Assembly: GCA_016792685.1 (NCBI GenBank)
Contig: JAEULQ010000098.1
Span: 1-64,000 of the forward strand
DNA from: Tabrizicola sp.
GTDB taxonomy: Bacteria; Pseudomonadota; Alphaproteobacteria; Rhodobacterales; Rhodobacteraceae
Direction of reading: 5' to 3'
DNA: 64,000 nucleotides
Below are positions 1-11,911 of the stretch, piece by piece. Both the position numbers and the translations under genes were made by a program. Under the pieces are notes generated by a model. The model was not told the DNA's origin. It made no database searches and saw nothing but the letters and a program-made list of their open reading frames with translations. Numbering within the stretch: the first letter of the stretch is position 1; the number at the start of each line of letters is the position of its first letter.

Positions 1-371
1 CGAAGTAACGTGACCCACAAGACAGTGAAGCTGACACCTAGATCATCGGGTCTCCCCTACTAGGCCGATATGCAAAACGTTAGACGCCGATGCGCCCAAA
101 CCGCCCGCATATCCCTTCATATTCCAGCAATGTCAAAGAGCGCGGACACAAAACACGCAGCACACCAGAACTTCTGGCGTAACTGCCATCTTGCCTCCAG
201 AGATTTCGCGGCGTTTCACCACCGCTTCCGATCCTTCCCGCCGCCGTTTCCAGCACCGTTCCGTTTCGGTGAGGGGGCTTTTAGTCCCGGGCCTCGGGAC
301 CCGCAAGCAGAAAATGACGGGAAGATGACAATTTTTTCCGAAACCCCATCTTCTCGATCAAAATCAAGGCG
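1..371. other. Stretch without a recognisable gene
   Basis: No reading frame here looks like a protein. The open frame on the plus strand from about position 70 runs antisense into the downstream amidohydrolase and has no recognisable content. A short inverted repeat (GTCCCG...CGGGAC, 284-300) lies beyond the 3' end of the minus-strand amidohydrolase. It is not followed by a T-run on either strand, so I do not call it a terminator. Confidence 0.5.
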
Positions 372-2036
372 TTACTTCACGCCATCCGCCATCTGGAAGG
401 GGTCGTGCGTCACCCTGCCCCCTGCGATTGTCAGCGCGATTCCCGTTTGCCCGACCCTGTCGGCCGGAATCGCCTCGATATCCCCGTCGATCAGCACCAG
501 ATCAGCCGCAAGGCCCGCCCGCAGTTTCCCCGTCAACCCCTCCATATGCGCGGCCCAGGCGCCCCCTGCCGTATAGGCGCGCAAGCAATCCATCAGGCCG
601 ACCCGCTCATCCCCGGCACCTTCATAGGGCACCCGGGTCAGCGCCGCCTGGATCCCGCGCATCACGCTGACATCCGTCACCGGCCAGTCCGAGGCGAAGG
701 CCAGCGCGGCACCGTGGTCGGCGAGCGTCTTCGTAAGATAGGCATCCTTCCAGCGGTGCTTGTGGAAGACATGCTCCATCGTCGACATCGGGAAATCCAT
801 CGCCCCCGGTGGATGCGGCGGCTGGACGCTGGCCGTGATCCCCAGCGCCCCGAGCCTTGGCACGTCGGCCCGGTCGATCAGCTCGATATGCTCGATCCGG
901 TGGCGCAGGTCGGGCCGACCGGCAGCCTCATAGCCGTCGATCGTCTGCCGCACCGCCCCGTCGCCGATGGCATGGACCGCGATCTGCAAGTCGCGGCGCG
1001 AGATTTCACGGCAGATGTCCTTGAACCGCTCCGCCTCGAACAGTGGCGCGCCTCGTTCGGTCGTCCCCGGATAGTCCTGCAGCATATAGGCGGTGCGACT
1101 GTCGACGACCCCGTCCTGGAACATCTTGACGAAACCGCTCGTCACCCACTCGCCCTGGAACTCCGCGGCCATCGCCGAAGCCCGTTCCAGTTCCGCCATC
1201 TCCATATGCGGCTTGAAGTGGAACGGCACCTTGACCCGCGCGGTCAGCCGACCCTCGGCTTCCATCTCCTTGAGAAGAACGCAGGTGTAGCGGTTGCCGT
1301 CCATGTTCACCATCGAGGTGATCCCATGCGCCGCACAATGCGCAAGGCCCGCCGCGACCTTCTCCTTGTCCTTCGCGCGCTGCGCCGCGTCGGGCCAAGG
1401 GTCCGGCTCGCCCCCGGTCGCGATCCCCAGTTGCAGGTGCAGATCTCCGGTCAAAGCCAGAACCGGGCTGAAGGCTTCGAACTCCAGAAGCTCCCCCGTC
1501 GCCGTCCCGTCCGCACCCATCACCACGACATGGCCCGCAGGCATCGCTGCCCCATGCAGGAGGCCCGCCGCTTGCATGGCGGCCGTATTGGCCCAGACCG
1601 TATGGTGATCCGGCGCCATCATCGCGATGGGGCGGTCAGAGATGATCCGATCCAGATCATGCCGGGTGACCGGATGGTCCAGGATCTCGTAGGCCGCCCC
1701 CTGTGCCATCAACAGCGGCAACCCGGGGTTCTTCGCCGCGTAATCCCGAAACGCGGCCGCCAGCGCCTCGAACCCCGACACACCGCCCAATTGCAGCTGC
1801 GACAACTCGTTGCCGCCGAGCACCAGATGCAGATGGCTTTCCACGAACCCCGGCAGCAGCGTGCGGCCCCCGGCATCCACAACCCGTGTCGCGGGTCCCG
1901 CCAGCGCCTCAACCTCTGGCCTGCCCCCGACTGCCAGGATGCGCCCGCTGCCCAAGGCCACTGCTTCGGCCAGAGGACGCGCCTCGTCCATGGTCAGGAC
2001 CTTGGCATTGGTGATGATCATCTCGGCAGCAGTCAT
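372..2036 (-). CDS. Amidohydrolase of the AepA/YtcJ type
   Basis: Predicted metal-dependent amidohydrolase of 554 residues (Amidohydro_3, YtcJ/AepA-like), probably cytoplasmic. The N-terminal composite domain is followed by the first metal motif HLH at about residues 68-70 (ESHLHLVLGG). Further family motifs seen are AVHAIGDGAV, RHRIEHIELI and ASDWPVTD, the last supplying the usual catalytic/metal Asp. I start at the ATG at 2036, giving MTAAEMIITNAKV, which matches where the family begins; the frame is open further upstream but that part is not family-like. Substrate is unknown; relatives are annotated as exoenzyme regulators or N-substituted formamide deformylases. It lies 53 bp downstream of the agmatinase-family gene on the same strand and may be co-transcribed, hinting at amine or amide nitrogen scavenging. 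Confidence 0.85.
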   Translation of the reverse strand: MTAAEMIITNAKVLTMDEARPLAEAVALGSGRILAVGGRPEVEALAGPATRVVDAGGRTLLPGFVESHLHLVLGGNELSQLQLGGVSGFEALAAAFRDYAAKNPGLPLLMAQGAAYEILDHPVTRHDLDRIISDRPIAMMAPDHHTVWANTAAMQAAGLLHGAAMPAGHVVVMGADGTATGELLEFEAFSPVLALTGDLHLQLGIATGGEPDPWPDAAQRAKDKEKVAAGLAHCAAHGITSMVNMDGNRYTCVLLKEMEAEGRLTARVKVPFHFKPHMEMAELERASAMAAEFQGEWVTSGFVKMFQDGVVDSRTAYMLQDYPGTTERGAPLFEAERFKDICREISRRDLQIAVHAIGDGAVRQTIDGYEAAGRPDLRHRIEHIELIDRADVPRLGALGITASVQPPHPPGAMDFPMSTMEHVFHKHRWKDAYLTKTLADHGAALAFASDWPVTDVSVMRGIQAALTRVPYEGAGDERVGLMDCLRAYTAGGAWAAHMEGLTGKLRAGLAADLVLIDGDIEAIPADRVGQTGIALTIAGGRVTHDPFQMADGVK

Positions 2037-2089
2037 TTTCTGTCTCCAAATATCCTCGGGTCCCGGGGCGAGCCCCCAGGGGTATTCCG

Positions 2090-3055
2090 TCAGCGCCCCG
2101 CGATCCGCTCGGCCATGACGCAAAGCATCTCGAACATCAGGCTGATCCCCAGCCAGGCCGTTCCGCCCGTCGGGTCAAACGGCGGCGAGACCTCCACTAG
2201 GTCCGCCCCCACGACGTCCAGCCCCCGAAGCCCCCGCGCCACCTGCAGGGCCTGCCAGCTGTTCGGTCCGCCGACCTCTGGCGTCCCGGTGCCCGGGGCA
2301 AAGGTCGGATCGACAAAGTCGATGTCATAGGTGACATAGACCGGCCCGGAACCCACGATCTCCCGGGCTTCGGCCATCACATCTTCCGGCCCCCGCGCAT
2401 GAAACTCGGCGATCGGGATGATCCGGATGCCGTTTGCTGCCGCAAAGTCCCAGTCCTCGCGGCCATAGGCCGTGCCCCGGATGCCGATCAGGCAATAGCG
2501 CTTCGGGTCGATCAGGCCTTCCTCGACCGCGCGACGGAAGGGAGTTCCGTGGTTGTACCGAGACGTTCCGAAATAGATGTCATTGAGATCGGTATGGCTG
2601 TCGAACTGGATCATCCCGACCGGCCGCGCCTTTGCCACCGCCCGCAAGATCGGCAGCGAGCACAGGTGATCACCGCCGCCAGTCAGCGGCCTGATCCCTG
2701 CGGCGACCACCTTCGAATAGAACGCCTCCATCCGCGCCATCGAATCCATCAGATCGCCCGGATTAGGCGCCACATCCCCTAGGTCGGCACAGCGCGCAAG
2801 TTCGAACGGCGCGACCCAGGTCGCACCGTTCATCGCCCGGATCATCGTCGACAGGTCGCGCAGTTGCCGCGGCCCGTGGCGCGGGCCCGGACGGTTGGTC
2901 GTCCCCCCGTCCCAGGGCGCGCCGATCAGACCGATCTGCACCTCTGCAAACCGCGGATGGTCAAACGGCACATGCGGCAGCCGCATGAACGTCGGCACGC
3001 CGGCAAAGCGCGGCAGATCGAAGCCCGAGACCGGCTGAAAGTAGGATGCTGCCAT
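2090..3055 (-). CDS. speB: Agmatinase / ureohydrolase family protein
   Basis: Arginase/agmatinase-fold hydrolase of 321 residues that should release urea from a guanidino compound. The dimanganese ligands are visible: GGDH (127-130), D-S-H-T-D (152-156) and YDIDFVDP (about 243-250). The start is the ATG at 3055 (MAASYFQPVSGF); the longer open frame upstream runs antisense to the bactofilin gene. Family members include agmatinase, guanidinobutyrase, guanidinopropionase and proclavaminate amidinohydrolase, and sequence by eye cannot separate them. An adjacent amidohydrolase follows on the same strand, and no putrescine genes are nearby, so the agmatine assignment is tentative. Confidence 0.85.
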   Translation of the reverse strand: MAASYFQPVSGFDLPRFAGVPTFMRLPHVPFDHPRFAEVQIGLIGAPWDGGTTNRPGPRHGPRQLRDLSTMIRAMNGATWVAPFELARCADLGDVAPNPGDLMDSMARMEAFYSKVVAAGIRPLTGGGDHLCSLPILRAVAKARPVGMIQFDSHTDLNDIYFGTSRYNHGTPFRRAVEEGLIDPKRYCLIGIRGTAYGREDWDFAAANGIRIIPIAEFHARGPEDVMAEAREIVGSGPVYVTYDIDFVDPTFAPGTGTPEVGGPNSWQALQVARGLRGLDVVGADLVEVSPPFDPTGGTAWLGISLMFEMLCVMAERIAGR

Positions 3056-3217
3056 GATACCCCCTGATTCCTGCGGCATCTGACCATCCCGGCCATCAAA
3101 TGTCAGCACCCTTGCATCATCGCAGCCGGGGAAAGCTGCCGTCAAAGCACGGCGACCCTTGACCGGGCAGCCATGATCCTTCCTTATCAGCCCAGCCCTT
3201 GACCTAAGGATATCGCG

Positions 3218-3595
3218 ATGTTCTCCAAGACTTCCGACCCGACTTCCGCCCCCGTGCCGCGCCCGACCGCGCCGGGCAGCAATTCCGCCCGTTCGGTGCT
3301 CGGCGCCGATCTCAAGATCACCGGTGAGATCACCTCGACCGGCTCGGTCGAGATCCTGGGCGAAATCGATGGCAACATCACCGCCAATGGGCTGATCATC
3401 GGACAAGAGGGGCGGGTTAAGGGCTCGATCAATGCCCATACGGTCGAGGTGAAGGGCAAGCTTGACGGCAAGGTCGCCTGCGAAAGCTTCACGCTGCGGG
3501 CCTCCTCGGCGGTGAAAGCCGACATCACCACGGCCGGCATCGTCATCGAAAGCGGCGCGGTGATCGAAGGACGGTTCCTGAAGGCAAAGGCCTGA
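3218..3595 (+). CDS. Bactofilin (polymer-forming cytoskeletal protein)
   Basis: Small bactofilin of 125 residues. A proline/serine-rich disordered N-terminus (about 1-25) is followed by the right-handed beta-helix core, recognisable from the repeating hydrophobic pattern in SVEILGEIDGNI, GLIIGQEGRVKGSI and VEVKGKLDGKV. Bactofilins polymerise without nucleotide into filaments or sheets that scaffold cell-wall or polar proteins, usually at the inner membrane face. There is no transmembrane segment. It stops one base before the GTG start of the enoyl-CoA hydratase gene, so the two are probably one transcript even though no functional link is obvious. Confidence 0.9.
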   Translation: MFSKTSDPTSAPVPRPTAPGSNSARSVLGADLKITGEITSTGSVEILGEIDGNITANGLIIGQEGRVKGSINAHTVEVKGKLDGKVACESFTLRASSAVKADITTAGIVIESGAVIEGRFLKAKA

Positions 3596-3596
3596 C

Positions 3597-4373
3597 GTGT
3601 CCGCACGCGTCAAAAGGCAGGATCAGGACGGCGTCGCAACCGTCACGCTGAGCGCACCCGAAACCTTGAACGCCCTTTCAACCGAGATGCTCGAGGCGCT
3701 GGCCTCGACCTTCCGGCAGATCGCAGCGGACGACAGCATTCGCGTCGTGATCCTCACAGCCGAGGGCAAGGCCTTTTCGGCAGGGCATGACCTGAAGGAA
3801 ATGCAAGGCTACCGGACAGCCCCCGATCAGGGGCGCGCTGCCTATCAGGCGCTCTTCGACCGCTGCGCTTCGGTGATGCAGCAGATCGCCACCCTGCCCC
3901 AACCCGTCATCGCGGCCGTCCAGGGCGTCGCAACGGCCGCTGGCTGTCAACTGGCCTGTTCCTGCGATCTGATCGTGGCATCCGAGACCTCCCGCTTCGG
4001 AGTGAACGGCATCAACCTAGGCCTCTTCTGCTCGACCCCTGCGGTCGCCCTCTCGCGCCGCATTGCCCCGGGCGCAGCATTCGAGCTTCTGACCACCGGG
4101 GAATTCCTGTCTGCAGAACGGGCGCAAACCCTGGGCGTCGTGAACCGCCTTGCCGCGCCGGATCGGCTTGCCGACGAGGCTCTTGCCCTGGCCCGCAGCA
4201 TCGCCGCCAAGGATCCCGCGGCAATTCGCCTTGGCAAGCGTGCCTTTCAGGCCCAGCTCGGCCTGGCCTTGCCCGAGGCCTATGCCGTGGCATCGGAAGT
4301 CATGGTCGAAAACGTGCTTCTGCCCGACACCGCCGAAGGCATCCAGGCCTTTATCGACCGCAAGTCACGCTAA
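3597..4373 (+). CDS. Enoyl-CoA hydratase/isomerase family protein
   Basis: Crotonase-fold protein of 258 residues starting at a GTG one base after the bactofilin stop. The CoA-binding/oxyanion-hole signature is FSAGHDLKEM near residue 60 and the second loop is AVQGVATAAGCQLACSCDL near residues 105-125. The typical acidic catalytic position after the second loop is not clearly conserved as in bona fide short-chain hydratases, so isomerase, hydrolase or lyase chemistry is possible. It resembles the ECHDC3-like subgroup. No other fatty-acid oxidation genes are adjacent. Confidence 0.85.
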   Translation: MSARVKRQDQDGVATVTLSAPETLNALSTEMLEALASTFRQIAADDSIRVVILTAEGKAFSAGHDLKEMQGYRTAPDQGRAAYQALFDRCASVMQQIATLPQPVIAAVQGVATAAGCQLACSCDLIVASETSRFGVNGINLGLFCSTPAVALSRRIAPGAAFELLTTGEFLSAERAQTLGVVNRLAAPDRLADEALALARSIAAKDPAAIRLGKRAFQAQLGLALPEAYAVASEVMVENVLLPDTAEGIQAFIDRKSR

Positions 4374-4393
4374 GCATAATCCTCTCAGCGGTC

Positions 4394-5578
4394 TCAGCCG
4401 GACACGCTGGCCCGATTGCGCAACAGTGCGACCGCGATTGCCCAACCCGCCACGGCCATGGCCAGACACCCGGCATAGACAGCCGTCGGCCCTCCGTGGG
4501 TCAGAATGACTGCGCCAAGCGCCGGAGCCGCCGCGCTTGCCAGGATCGGCGCCATGGCCACCGCACCCGAGATCGTGCCAAAGCCTTCGCGCCCCAGGAT
4601 CTCGGCGATAAGCACCGGCCGCAGGATCGAGATCAGACCGACTCCCGCCCCCTGCACTACGGCGAAAGCAAAGATGAGCAGCGGCGACAGTCCTGCAAGC
4701 CATAGGATCGCGCTGGCCAGAACAACCGCGCCAAGCGAGATCACCGTCGCCCGCGCATTGCCGACCCGCGCCTCGTTGACGAAAAAGAGTAGCCGCCCGG
4801 CGACCTGCGCTGGCCCGATGCAGGCGGCCGCCGTCGCTGCCATGCCGGCCCCAGCGCCGCGGTCGGCGAAGAGGGCAAGCACATAAGTGATCAGCACGCC
4901 GTGGTTCAGGTAGATCAGCCCGAAAGTCGCTGCCAGCGCCCAGAAGGCCGGTCGCCTGAGCGCCGTCTTCAGCACCCCGGGCGGAGCGGGCAAAGGCTCG
5001 GCCCCAGCCCGCGCCTGCCGCCGCAGCGTGCGGACGGCCCAGAGGTTGCAGGGTGTCGCCAGAAGCGTGACGCCAACGAAGATCAGCATGCCGCCCTGGC
5101 CGCCGAATAGGACGCCAGCCCAATGCCCCAGGGGAAAGGCGAGCGTTCCGGCGAAGCCTGCGACCAGCGTGACCCGCGTGATCGCCGCCCGCGCCCCGGA
5201 TCCCAGCCTACGGGTCAGAAAGGCGAAACAGGTCTCGTAAAGGCAACCCGCCTGCGCCACCCCGATCAGCGCCCAGGCAACCAGCCAAGCCGCAGGTGTT
5301 GGGGCCAGTCCCAACCCAAGCACACCCAGCGCAGCCAAGACCGGTCCCCAGATCAGCATCTCGCCACCAAGCCCCCGATCGACCAGCCGCCCGGTCAAGA
5401 CCGTGAGGCTCGCCATGATCAGAAAGGCAAGCGACGGTCCCAGTGCCAGCGTGGCCTTGCTCCACCCCGTCCCGGCCTCAAGCTCGGGAAGAAGCGCGGG
5501 AAAGGCATAGTAGGTGCCAACATAGATCAGCGTCTGTCCGCCGGCCAAAGCCCAGATTGCCGGGCCGCGCTCGGTCAC
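4394..5578 (-). CDS. MFS transporter
   Basis: Major facilitator superfamily permease of 394 residues with about twelve hydrophobic segments in two halves. The start MTERGPAIWALAGGQTLIYVG leads straight into TM1, and the loop between TM2 and TM3 has GRLVDRGLGG, a version of the MFS motif A. It resembles the monocarboxylate/oxalate-type MFS_1 carriers, but the substrate cannot be read from sequence. Its ATG overlaps the stop of the upstream M32 carboxypeptidase gene by four bases (ATGA, 5575-5578), so it is translationally coupled and last in the ctaA-carboxypeptidase-MFS operon on the minus strand. Confidence 0.85.
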   Translation of the reverse strand: MTERGPAIWALAGGQTLIYVGTYYAFPALLPELEAGTGWSKATLALGPSLAFLIMASLTVLTGRLVDRGLGGEMLIWGPVLAALGVLGLGLAPTPAAWLVAWALIGVAQAGCLYETCFAFLTRRLGSGARAAITRVTLVAGFAGTLAFPLGHWAGVLFGGQGGMLIFVGVTLLATPCNLWAVRTLRRQARAGAEPLPAPPGVLKTALRRPAFWALAATFGLIYLNHGVLITYVLALFADRGAGAGMAATAAACIGPAQVAGRLLFFVNEARVGNARATVISLGAVVLASAILWLAGLSPLLIFAFAVVQGAGVGLISILRPVLIAEILGREGFGTISGAVAMAPILASAAAPALGAVILTHGGPTAVYAGCLAMAVAGWAIAVALLRNRASVSG

Positions 5579-7044
5579 AGCCGGTAGATCTCGCCGAACT
5601 TGGCTTCCAGATAGTCAAGGAGCGGCCCCTCCGACGGTTCAAACCCGCAGGCACGCTTCACCACGTCGCGCGGCTCGTAAAGCGCGCCATGACGCTGAAG
5701 CCGGTTGCGCAGCCAGCCCGTCGCGGCGCTGACATCGCCCTTGGCCATCTGCAGGTCCAGACCCGGCACTTCAGCCCGCAGCGCCTTGACCAGACACCCC
5801 GCATAGACGTTGCCGAGCGTATAGGTCGGGAAATAACCGAATAGCCCGCAAGACCAATGCACATCCTGCAGCATGCCGTTCGAGGGCCGGTCCACCGCCA
5901 CGCCGAAATCCGAACGGAAGCGTTCATTCCAGGCGGCCTCAAGATCTTCGACGTCGAGGGTGCCCCGGATCAGCGCACGTTCAAGATCAAAGCGCATCAT
6001 GACATGCAGGTTGTAATGCACTTCATCGGCTTCGGTGCGGATATAGCCCGGATGCACCCGGTTCACGGCCCGATAGAAACCTTCGGCATCGTCGACCCCG
6101 AAGTCGCCGAAGATCTCGCGCATCCGGCCATAAAGCCAGCCCGTGAAGGCGCGGCTGCGGCCAAGCTGGTTCTCGTAGGACCGGCTCTGGCTTTCGTGCA
6201 CCCCCATCGATACGCCCTGCCCGATCGGCGTCAGCGCATAAGCCGGATTCACGCCCTGCTCATAGGCGGCATGTCCAACCTCGTGGATGGTCGAGTAGAA
6301 GCAGTTGAAAGGGTCCGTCTCGGATACCCGTGTGGTGATCCGCACGTCATGGCCCGAACCCGAACTGAAAGGATGCACTGCAAGATCGACGCGGCCCCGC
6401 GACCAGTCATAGCCGAAGACCGTCGCCAGCTCGCGCGACAAGGCCAGCTGCGCCTCGCCCGCGAAGGTCCCGACAACCCCTTTCGGGGCCGCTGATCCCA
6501 GTACCTTTTCCCGCAGCGCCACCAGTCTGGGCCGCATCGCGTCGAACATCGCAGCGATCTCTGCGCCGGTCATCCCCGGTTCGTAATCGTCGACCAGCGC
6601 GTCATAGGGGTCGCCGCCCGCGGCCAGCGCAGCACCTTCCGCACGTTTCAGGTCCACAACCTTGCGCAAGGTCGGCAGGAACCCGGCCACGTCTTCCTTC
6701 GCACGGCACTCTGCCCAGACCCCTTGCGCCAGCGACATCGTCGTTGCGATCTCTTCGGCCAGCTTCGCCGGGACCTTCATCGTCCGCGCATAGGACCGGC
6801 GGATCAGGCGCAGCTGCGCCTCGCCCACCGCATCGGGTGCCTTTGCCGCTGCCAGCCAGTCCGCCAGACGGGGATCTGTCCGCCGCGCATGCAGCACGCC
6901 TTCCAGCGCGCCGATCTCTTCCGCCCGCTGCCCAGCCGAACCTTCCGGCATCACCGTTTCCTGATCCCAGCCCAGCCGACCGGCGACCTGTGCCAATGCC
7001 TCGGTCTGGCGCTGGAACGCCATCAACTCGTCAAACGCATTCAT
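5575..7044 (-). CDS. Carboxypeptidase M32 (thermostable carboxypeptidase Taq family)
   Basis: Metallocarboxypeptidase of 489 residues, the usual length for peptidase family M32. The zinc site HEVGH is at residues 254-258 (STIHEVGHAAYEQG), followed by the family's RSYENQLGRSRAF region and IRTEADEVHYNLHVMMRFDLE, which carry the third ligand and substrate contacts. It is expected to be a cytoplasmic broad-specificity enzyme removing C-terminal residues from peptides. The start at 7044 (MNAFDELMAFQ) is chosen because it overlaps the stop of ctaA by four bases and matches the family N-terminus; the frame is open further upstream but that portion lies within ctaA. Confidence 0.93.
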   Translation of the reverse strand: MNAFDELMAFQRQTEALAQVAGRLGWDQETVMPEGSAGQRAEEIGALEGVLHARRTDPRLADWLAAAKAPDAVGEAQLRLIRRSYARTMKVPAKLAEEIATTMSLAQGVWAECRAKEDVAGFLPTLRKVVDLKRAEGAALAAGGDPYDALVDDYEPGMTGAEIAAMFDAMRPRLVALREKVLGSAAPKGVVGTFAGEAQLALSRELATVFGYDWSRGRVDLAVHPFSSGSGHDVRITTRVSETDPFNCFYSTIHEVGHAAYEQGVNPAYALTPIGQGVSMGVHESQSRSYENQLGRSRAFTGWLYGRMREIFGDFGVDDAEGFYRAVNRVHPGYIRTEADEVHYNLHVMMRFDLERALIRGTLDVEDLEAAWNERFRSDFGVAVDRPSNGMLQDVHWSCGLFGYFPTYTLGNVYAGCLVKALRAEVPGLDLQMAKGDVSAATGWLRNRLQRHGALYEPRDVVKRACGFEPSEGPLLDYLEAKFGEIYRL

Positions 7045-8210
7045 GCCGTACCTTCCCGGATCGACCCCGCCACGGGGTATTGCGAAAGATGCCGCGCCCG
7101 AAGGATCAGCACCCAAAGGATCACCGCACCGATCTGGTGGGTGATCGCGACGTGAACATGCGCGACCGTCAGAACTGTCGCGATGCCAAGGGCCATCTGG
7201 ACGACCATCATGCCCATGACCTGATGGAACGCCATCTGCGTCGCCTGATAGCTGGACTTCCGGCCCCGCAACCAAACCACGACGCCAAAGGCGAACAGCA
7301 GGTAGCCCGACATGCGGTGGATGAACTGCACAAGGCCGGGGTTCTCAAAAAACGCATGCCAGACCGGCAGCGTGCCCCCGTTGCCGTCAGGCACATAGAA
7401 CGCATCCGCCGGGAAGAACTGCCCGTTCATCAGCGGCCAGGTCGGAAATGCCCGGCCAGCGTCGATCCCTGCCACCAATGCGCCAAGAACGATCTGCAGG
7501 AAGGCAAAGTGCATCAGGCCCGTGGACAGGCTGAAGAGCTTCGCCTCCCGCCCCCGCCGCGCCGTCATCAGCTCGGCCTCGCTTCGCCCGAGAAGGAAGA
7601 CATACCAGGCCAGGAACCCGAGGATCACGAACGCCAGCCCCAGATGCGTGGCAAGTCGGTAGGACGCCACGTCCAGCATTTCACCTTCCAGCCCGGAAGA
7701 GACCATCCACCAGCCGATCGCCCCCTGCAGGCCGCCGAGCGCACCCAGCAGCAGCAAGCGCCCGGTCCAGCCCGGAGGGATCTGGCGGGCCACGACAAAG
7801 CCCAGGAAGCCCACTGCCCAGACGAGGCCAATCACCCGTCCGAGCTGGCGATGACCCCATTCCCACCAGTAGATGGTCTTGAACTCCGATAGGCTCATTC
7901 CCTTGTTCTGCAACTGGTATTCAGGGATCGCCTGATATTTCTCGAACTCCGCCTGCCAGCTGGCGTCATCCATCGGCGGCAAGGCGCCCGTCACCGGCTT
8001 CCATTCCGTGATCGACAGTCCGCTGTCCGTCAGCCGGGTCAGACCACCCACCACGATCATTGCCGCGACCAGCAGAAACAGGGCCACCAGCCAGAGCCGG
8101 ATGCCCGCCCGCGCGCCCTTGGGCCGGGCGTCTATACCGCCGCCCACCGGCGGAACCGGCGCCTTTCGGCCGTCATCGACCTCTTCGAAGATGCTGCGCT
8201 TTCCCGCCAT
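7041..8210 (-). CDS. ctaA: Heme A synthase (CtaA/COX15 type)
   Basis: Integral membrane protein of 389 residues that oxidises the C8 methyl of heme O to the formyl of heme A, needed for aa3-type cytochrome oxidase. Eight hydrophobic segments follow a hydrophilic N-terminus of about 35 residues. The conserved signature EWKPVTGALPPM and heme-ligand histidines in WGHRQLGRVIG, FIHRMSGYLLF and ITHQIGAVILW are present, typical of the proteobacterial COX15 class. It is the first gene of a minus-strand operon with the M32 carboxypeptidase and an MFS carrier (4-bp overlaps). No cytochrome oxidase subunits occur in the window. Confidence 0.95.
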   Translation of the reverse strand: MAGKRSIFEEVDDGRKAPVPPVGGGIDARPKGARAGIRLWLVALFLLVAAMIVVGGLTRLTDSGLSITEWKPVTGALPPMDDASWQAEFEKYQAIPEYQLQNKGMSLSEFKTIYWWEWGHRQLGRVIGLVWAVGFLGFVVARQIPPGWTGRLLLLGALGGLQGAIGWWMVSSGLEGEMLDVASYRLATHLGLAFVILGFLAWYVFLLGRSEAELMTARRGREAKLFSLSTGLMHFAFLQIVLGALVAGIDAGRAFPTWPLMNGQFFPADAFYVPDGNGGTLPVWHAFFENPGLVQFIHRMSGYLLFAFGVVVWLRGRKSSYQATQMAFHQVMGMMVVQMALGIATVLTVAHVHVAITHQIGAVILWVLILRARHLSQYPVAGSIREGTA

Positions 8211-8242
8211 CGCTCACCCTTTCGTCACGCGCCGGACACTAG

Positions 8243-10578
<2,336 letters not shown>

Positions 10579-10584
10579 AGGCCC

Positions 10585-10628
10585 AAATTCCTTCGAAGGA
10601 ATTTGCAAAAGTTTTCGAAAACTTTTGC
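10585..10628. repeat. Two abutting perfect palindromes between proB and proA
   Basis: Positions 10585-10604 form a perfect 20-bp palindrome (AAATTCCTTC / GAAGGAATTT). Positions 10605-10628 form a second perfect 24-bp palindrome (arms GCAAAAGTTTTC / GAAAACTTTTGC). They abut without a gap, and both are centred on TTCGAA. They occupy most of the 73-bp proB-proA spacer and end 23 bases before the proA ATG, leaving the Shine-Dalgarno (GGAGCGAG) free. In RNA each would form a loopless stem, so a DNA-level role (binding site or repeated extragenic palindrome) or an mRNA-processing role is possible. Confidence 0.85.
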
Positions 10629-10651
10629 GCAAACTGAGACGGAGCGAGAAC

Positions 10652-11911
10652 ATGGACGGCCAATTCACCGATCTGATGAGCGACATCGGCCAGAAGGCCC
10701 GCGCGGCCGCAGCCGAACTTGCCTTCGCCTCCTCCGAACGCAAGGCCGTGGCGCTGATCTCGGCCGCCGAAGCGGTCTGGCGGCGGCGGCAGGAAATTCT
10801 TGACGCAAACACGCTCGACCTCGATGCCGGGACCGCAAAGGGCCTGTCGCCGGCCATGCTCGACCGCCTGAAACTTGACGAGAACCGCCTGCGCGGGATT
10901 GTCGATGCGCTCCGCCAGATTGCCGAGCAAAAGGACCCGGTCGGCCGGGTGCTGGCAGAATGGGACCGGCCGAACGGCCTGCACATCCAGCGCGTGGCGA
11001 CCCCCTTGGGCGTCATCGGCGTGATCTATGAAAGCCGCCCCAACGTGACCGCCGATGCGGGCGCGCTCTGCCTCAAATCCGGCAATGCCGTGATCCTGCG
11101 CGGTGGCAGCGAAAGCTATGAGACCTCCGAGGCGATCCATTCCTGCATGGTCGAGGGGCTGAAGGCTGCGGGCCTGCCCGAAACCGCGATCCAGTTCGTG
11201 CCCACCCGTGACCGCGAGATGGTCACCGCCATGCTGCAGGCGACCCAGTGGATCGACGTCATCGTCCCCCGCGGTGGCAAGGGACTTGTGGGCCTTGTCC
11301 AGCGCGAGGCGCGGGTGCCGGTCTTTGCGCACCTGGAAGGCATCTGCCATGTCTATGCCGACCGCGACGCCGATCTGGAAAAGGCCCGCCGCGTGGTCCT
11401 GAACGCCAAGACCCGCCGCACAGGCGTCTGCGGATCGGCCGAATGCCTGCTGATCGACTGGCAGTTCTACACCAAGCATGGTGGCATCCTGATCGAGGAC
11501 CTGCTGAAAGCTGGCGTCGAGGTCCGCACCGAAGGCGAGCTTCTGAAAATCCCAGGCACCGTCAGGGCCAAACCTGAGGATTTCGGCCGCGAGTTCCTTG
11601 ACATGATCATTGCGGCCAAACTCGTTGACGGGGTGGACGAAGCCATCGCCCATATCCGCCGCTACGGCTCGAACCACACTGAAAGCATCCTGACCGAAAA
11701 CGACGCGACCGCTGCCCGCTTCTTCGAACGGCTCGACAGCGCGATCCTGATGCGCAACGCCTCGACCCAGTTCGCCGACGGCGGCGAATTCGGCATGGGC
11801 GCGGAAATCGGCATCGCCACAGGCAAGATGCATGCGCGTGGCCCGGTGGGCGCCGAGCAACTGACGAGCTTCAAGTATCTGGTGACGGGCGACGGGACGA
11901 TCAGAACGTAA
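10652..11911 (+). CDS. proA: Gamma-glutamyl phosphate reductase
   Basis: Second enzyme of proline synthesis, reducing gamma-glutamyl phosphate with NADPH to glutamate-5-semialdehyde; 419 residues. The aldehyde-dehydrogenase-like fold is evident: [29 protein letters not shown], the IVPRGGKGL loop, and the catalytic cysteine in [13 protein letters not shown] (around residue 260). The C-terminal [22 protein letters not shown] segment is typical. The start at 10652 (MDGQFTDLM) is the first good ATG after the palindromes. Its 3' end overlaps the convergent chpT gene by 11 bases. Confidence 0.97.
   Translation: MDGQFTDLMSDIGQKARAAAAELAFASSERKAVALISAAEAVWRRRQEILDANTLDLDAGTAKGLSPAMLDRLKLDENRLRGIVDALRQIAEQKDPVGRVLAEWDRPNGLHIQRVATPLGVIGVIYESRPNVTADAGALCLKSGNAVILRGGSESYETSEAIHSCMVEGLKAAGLPETAIQFVPTRDREMVTAMLQATQWIDVIVPRGGKGLVGLVQREARVPVFAHLEGICHVYADRDADLEKARRVVLNAKTRRTGVCGSAECLLIDWQFYTKHGGILIEDLLKAGVEVRTEGELLKIPGTVRAKPEDFGREFLDMIIAAKLVDGVDEAIAHIRRYGSNHTESILTENDATAARFFERLDSAILMRNASTQFADGGEFGMGAEIGIATGKMHARGPVGAEQLTSFKYLVTGDGTIRT

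Noticed and set aside
284..300. Inverted repeat GTCCCG...CGGGAC as terminator for the amidohydrolase
   Set aside because: No T-run follows on either strand and the stem is only six base pairs.
405..2330. Very long plus-strand open frame opposite the amidohydrolase and agmatinase genes
   Set aside because: It has no recognisable domain, is rich in Arg, Pro and His, and lies antisense to two clear genes; such frames are normal in high-G+C DNA. The same applies to other long antisense frames, for example 6744-7892, 45885-47492, 47535-49889 and 52771-54471.
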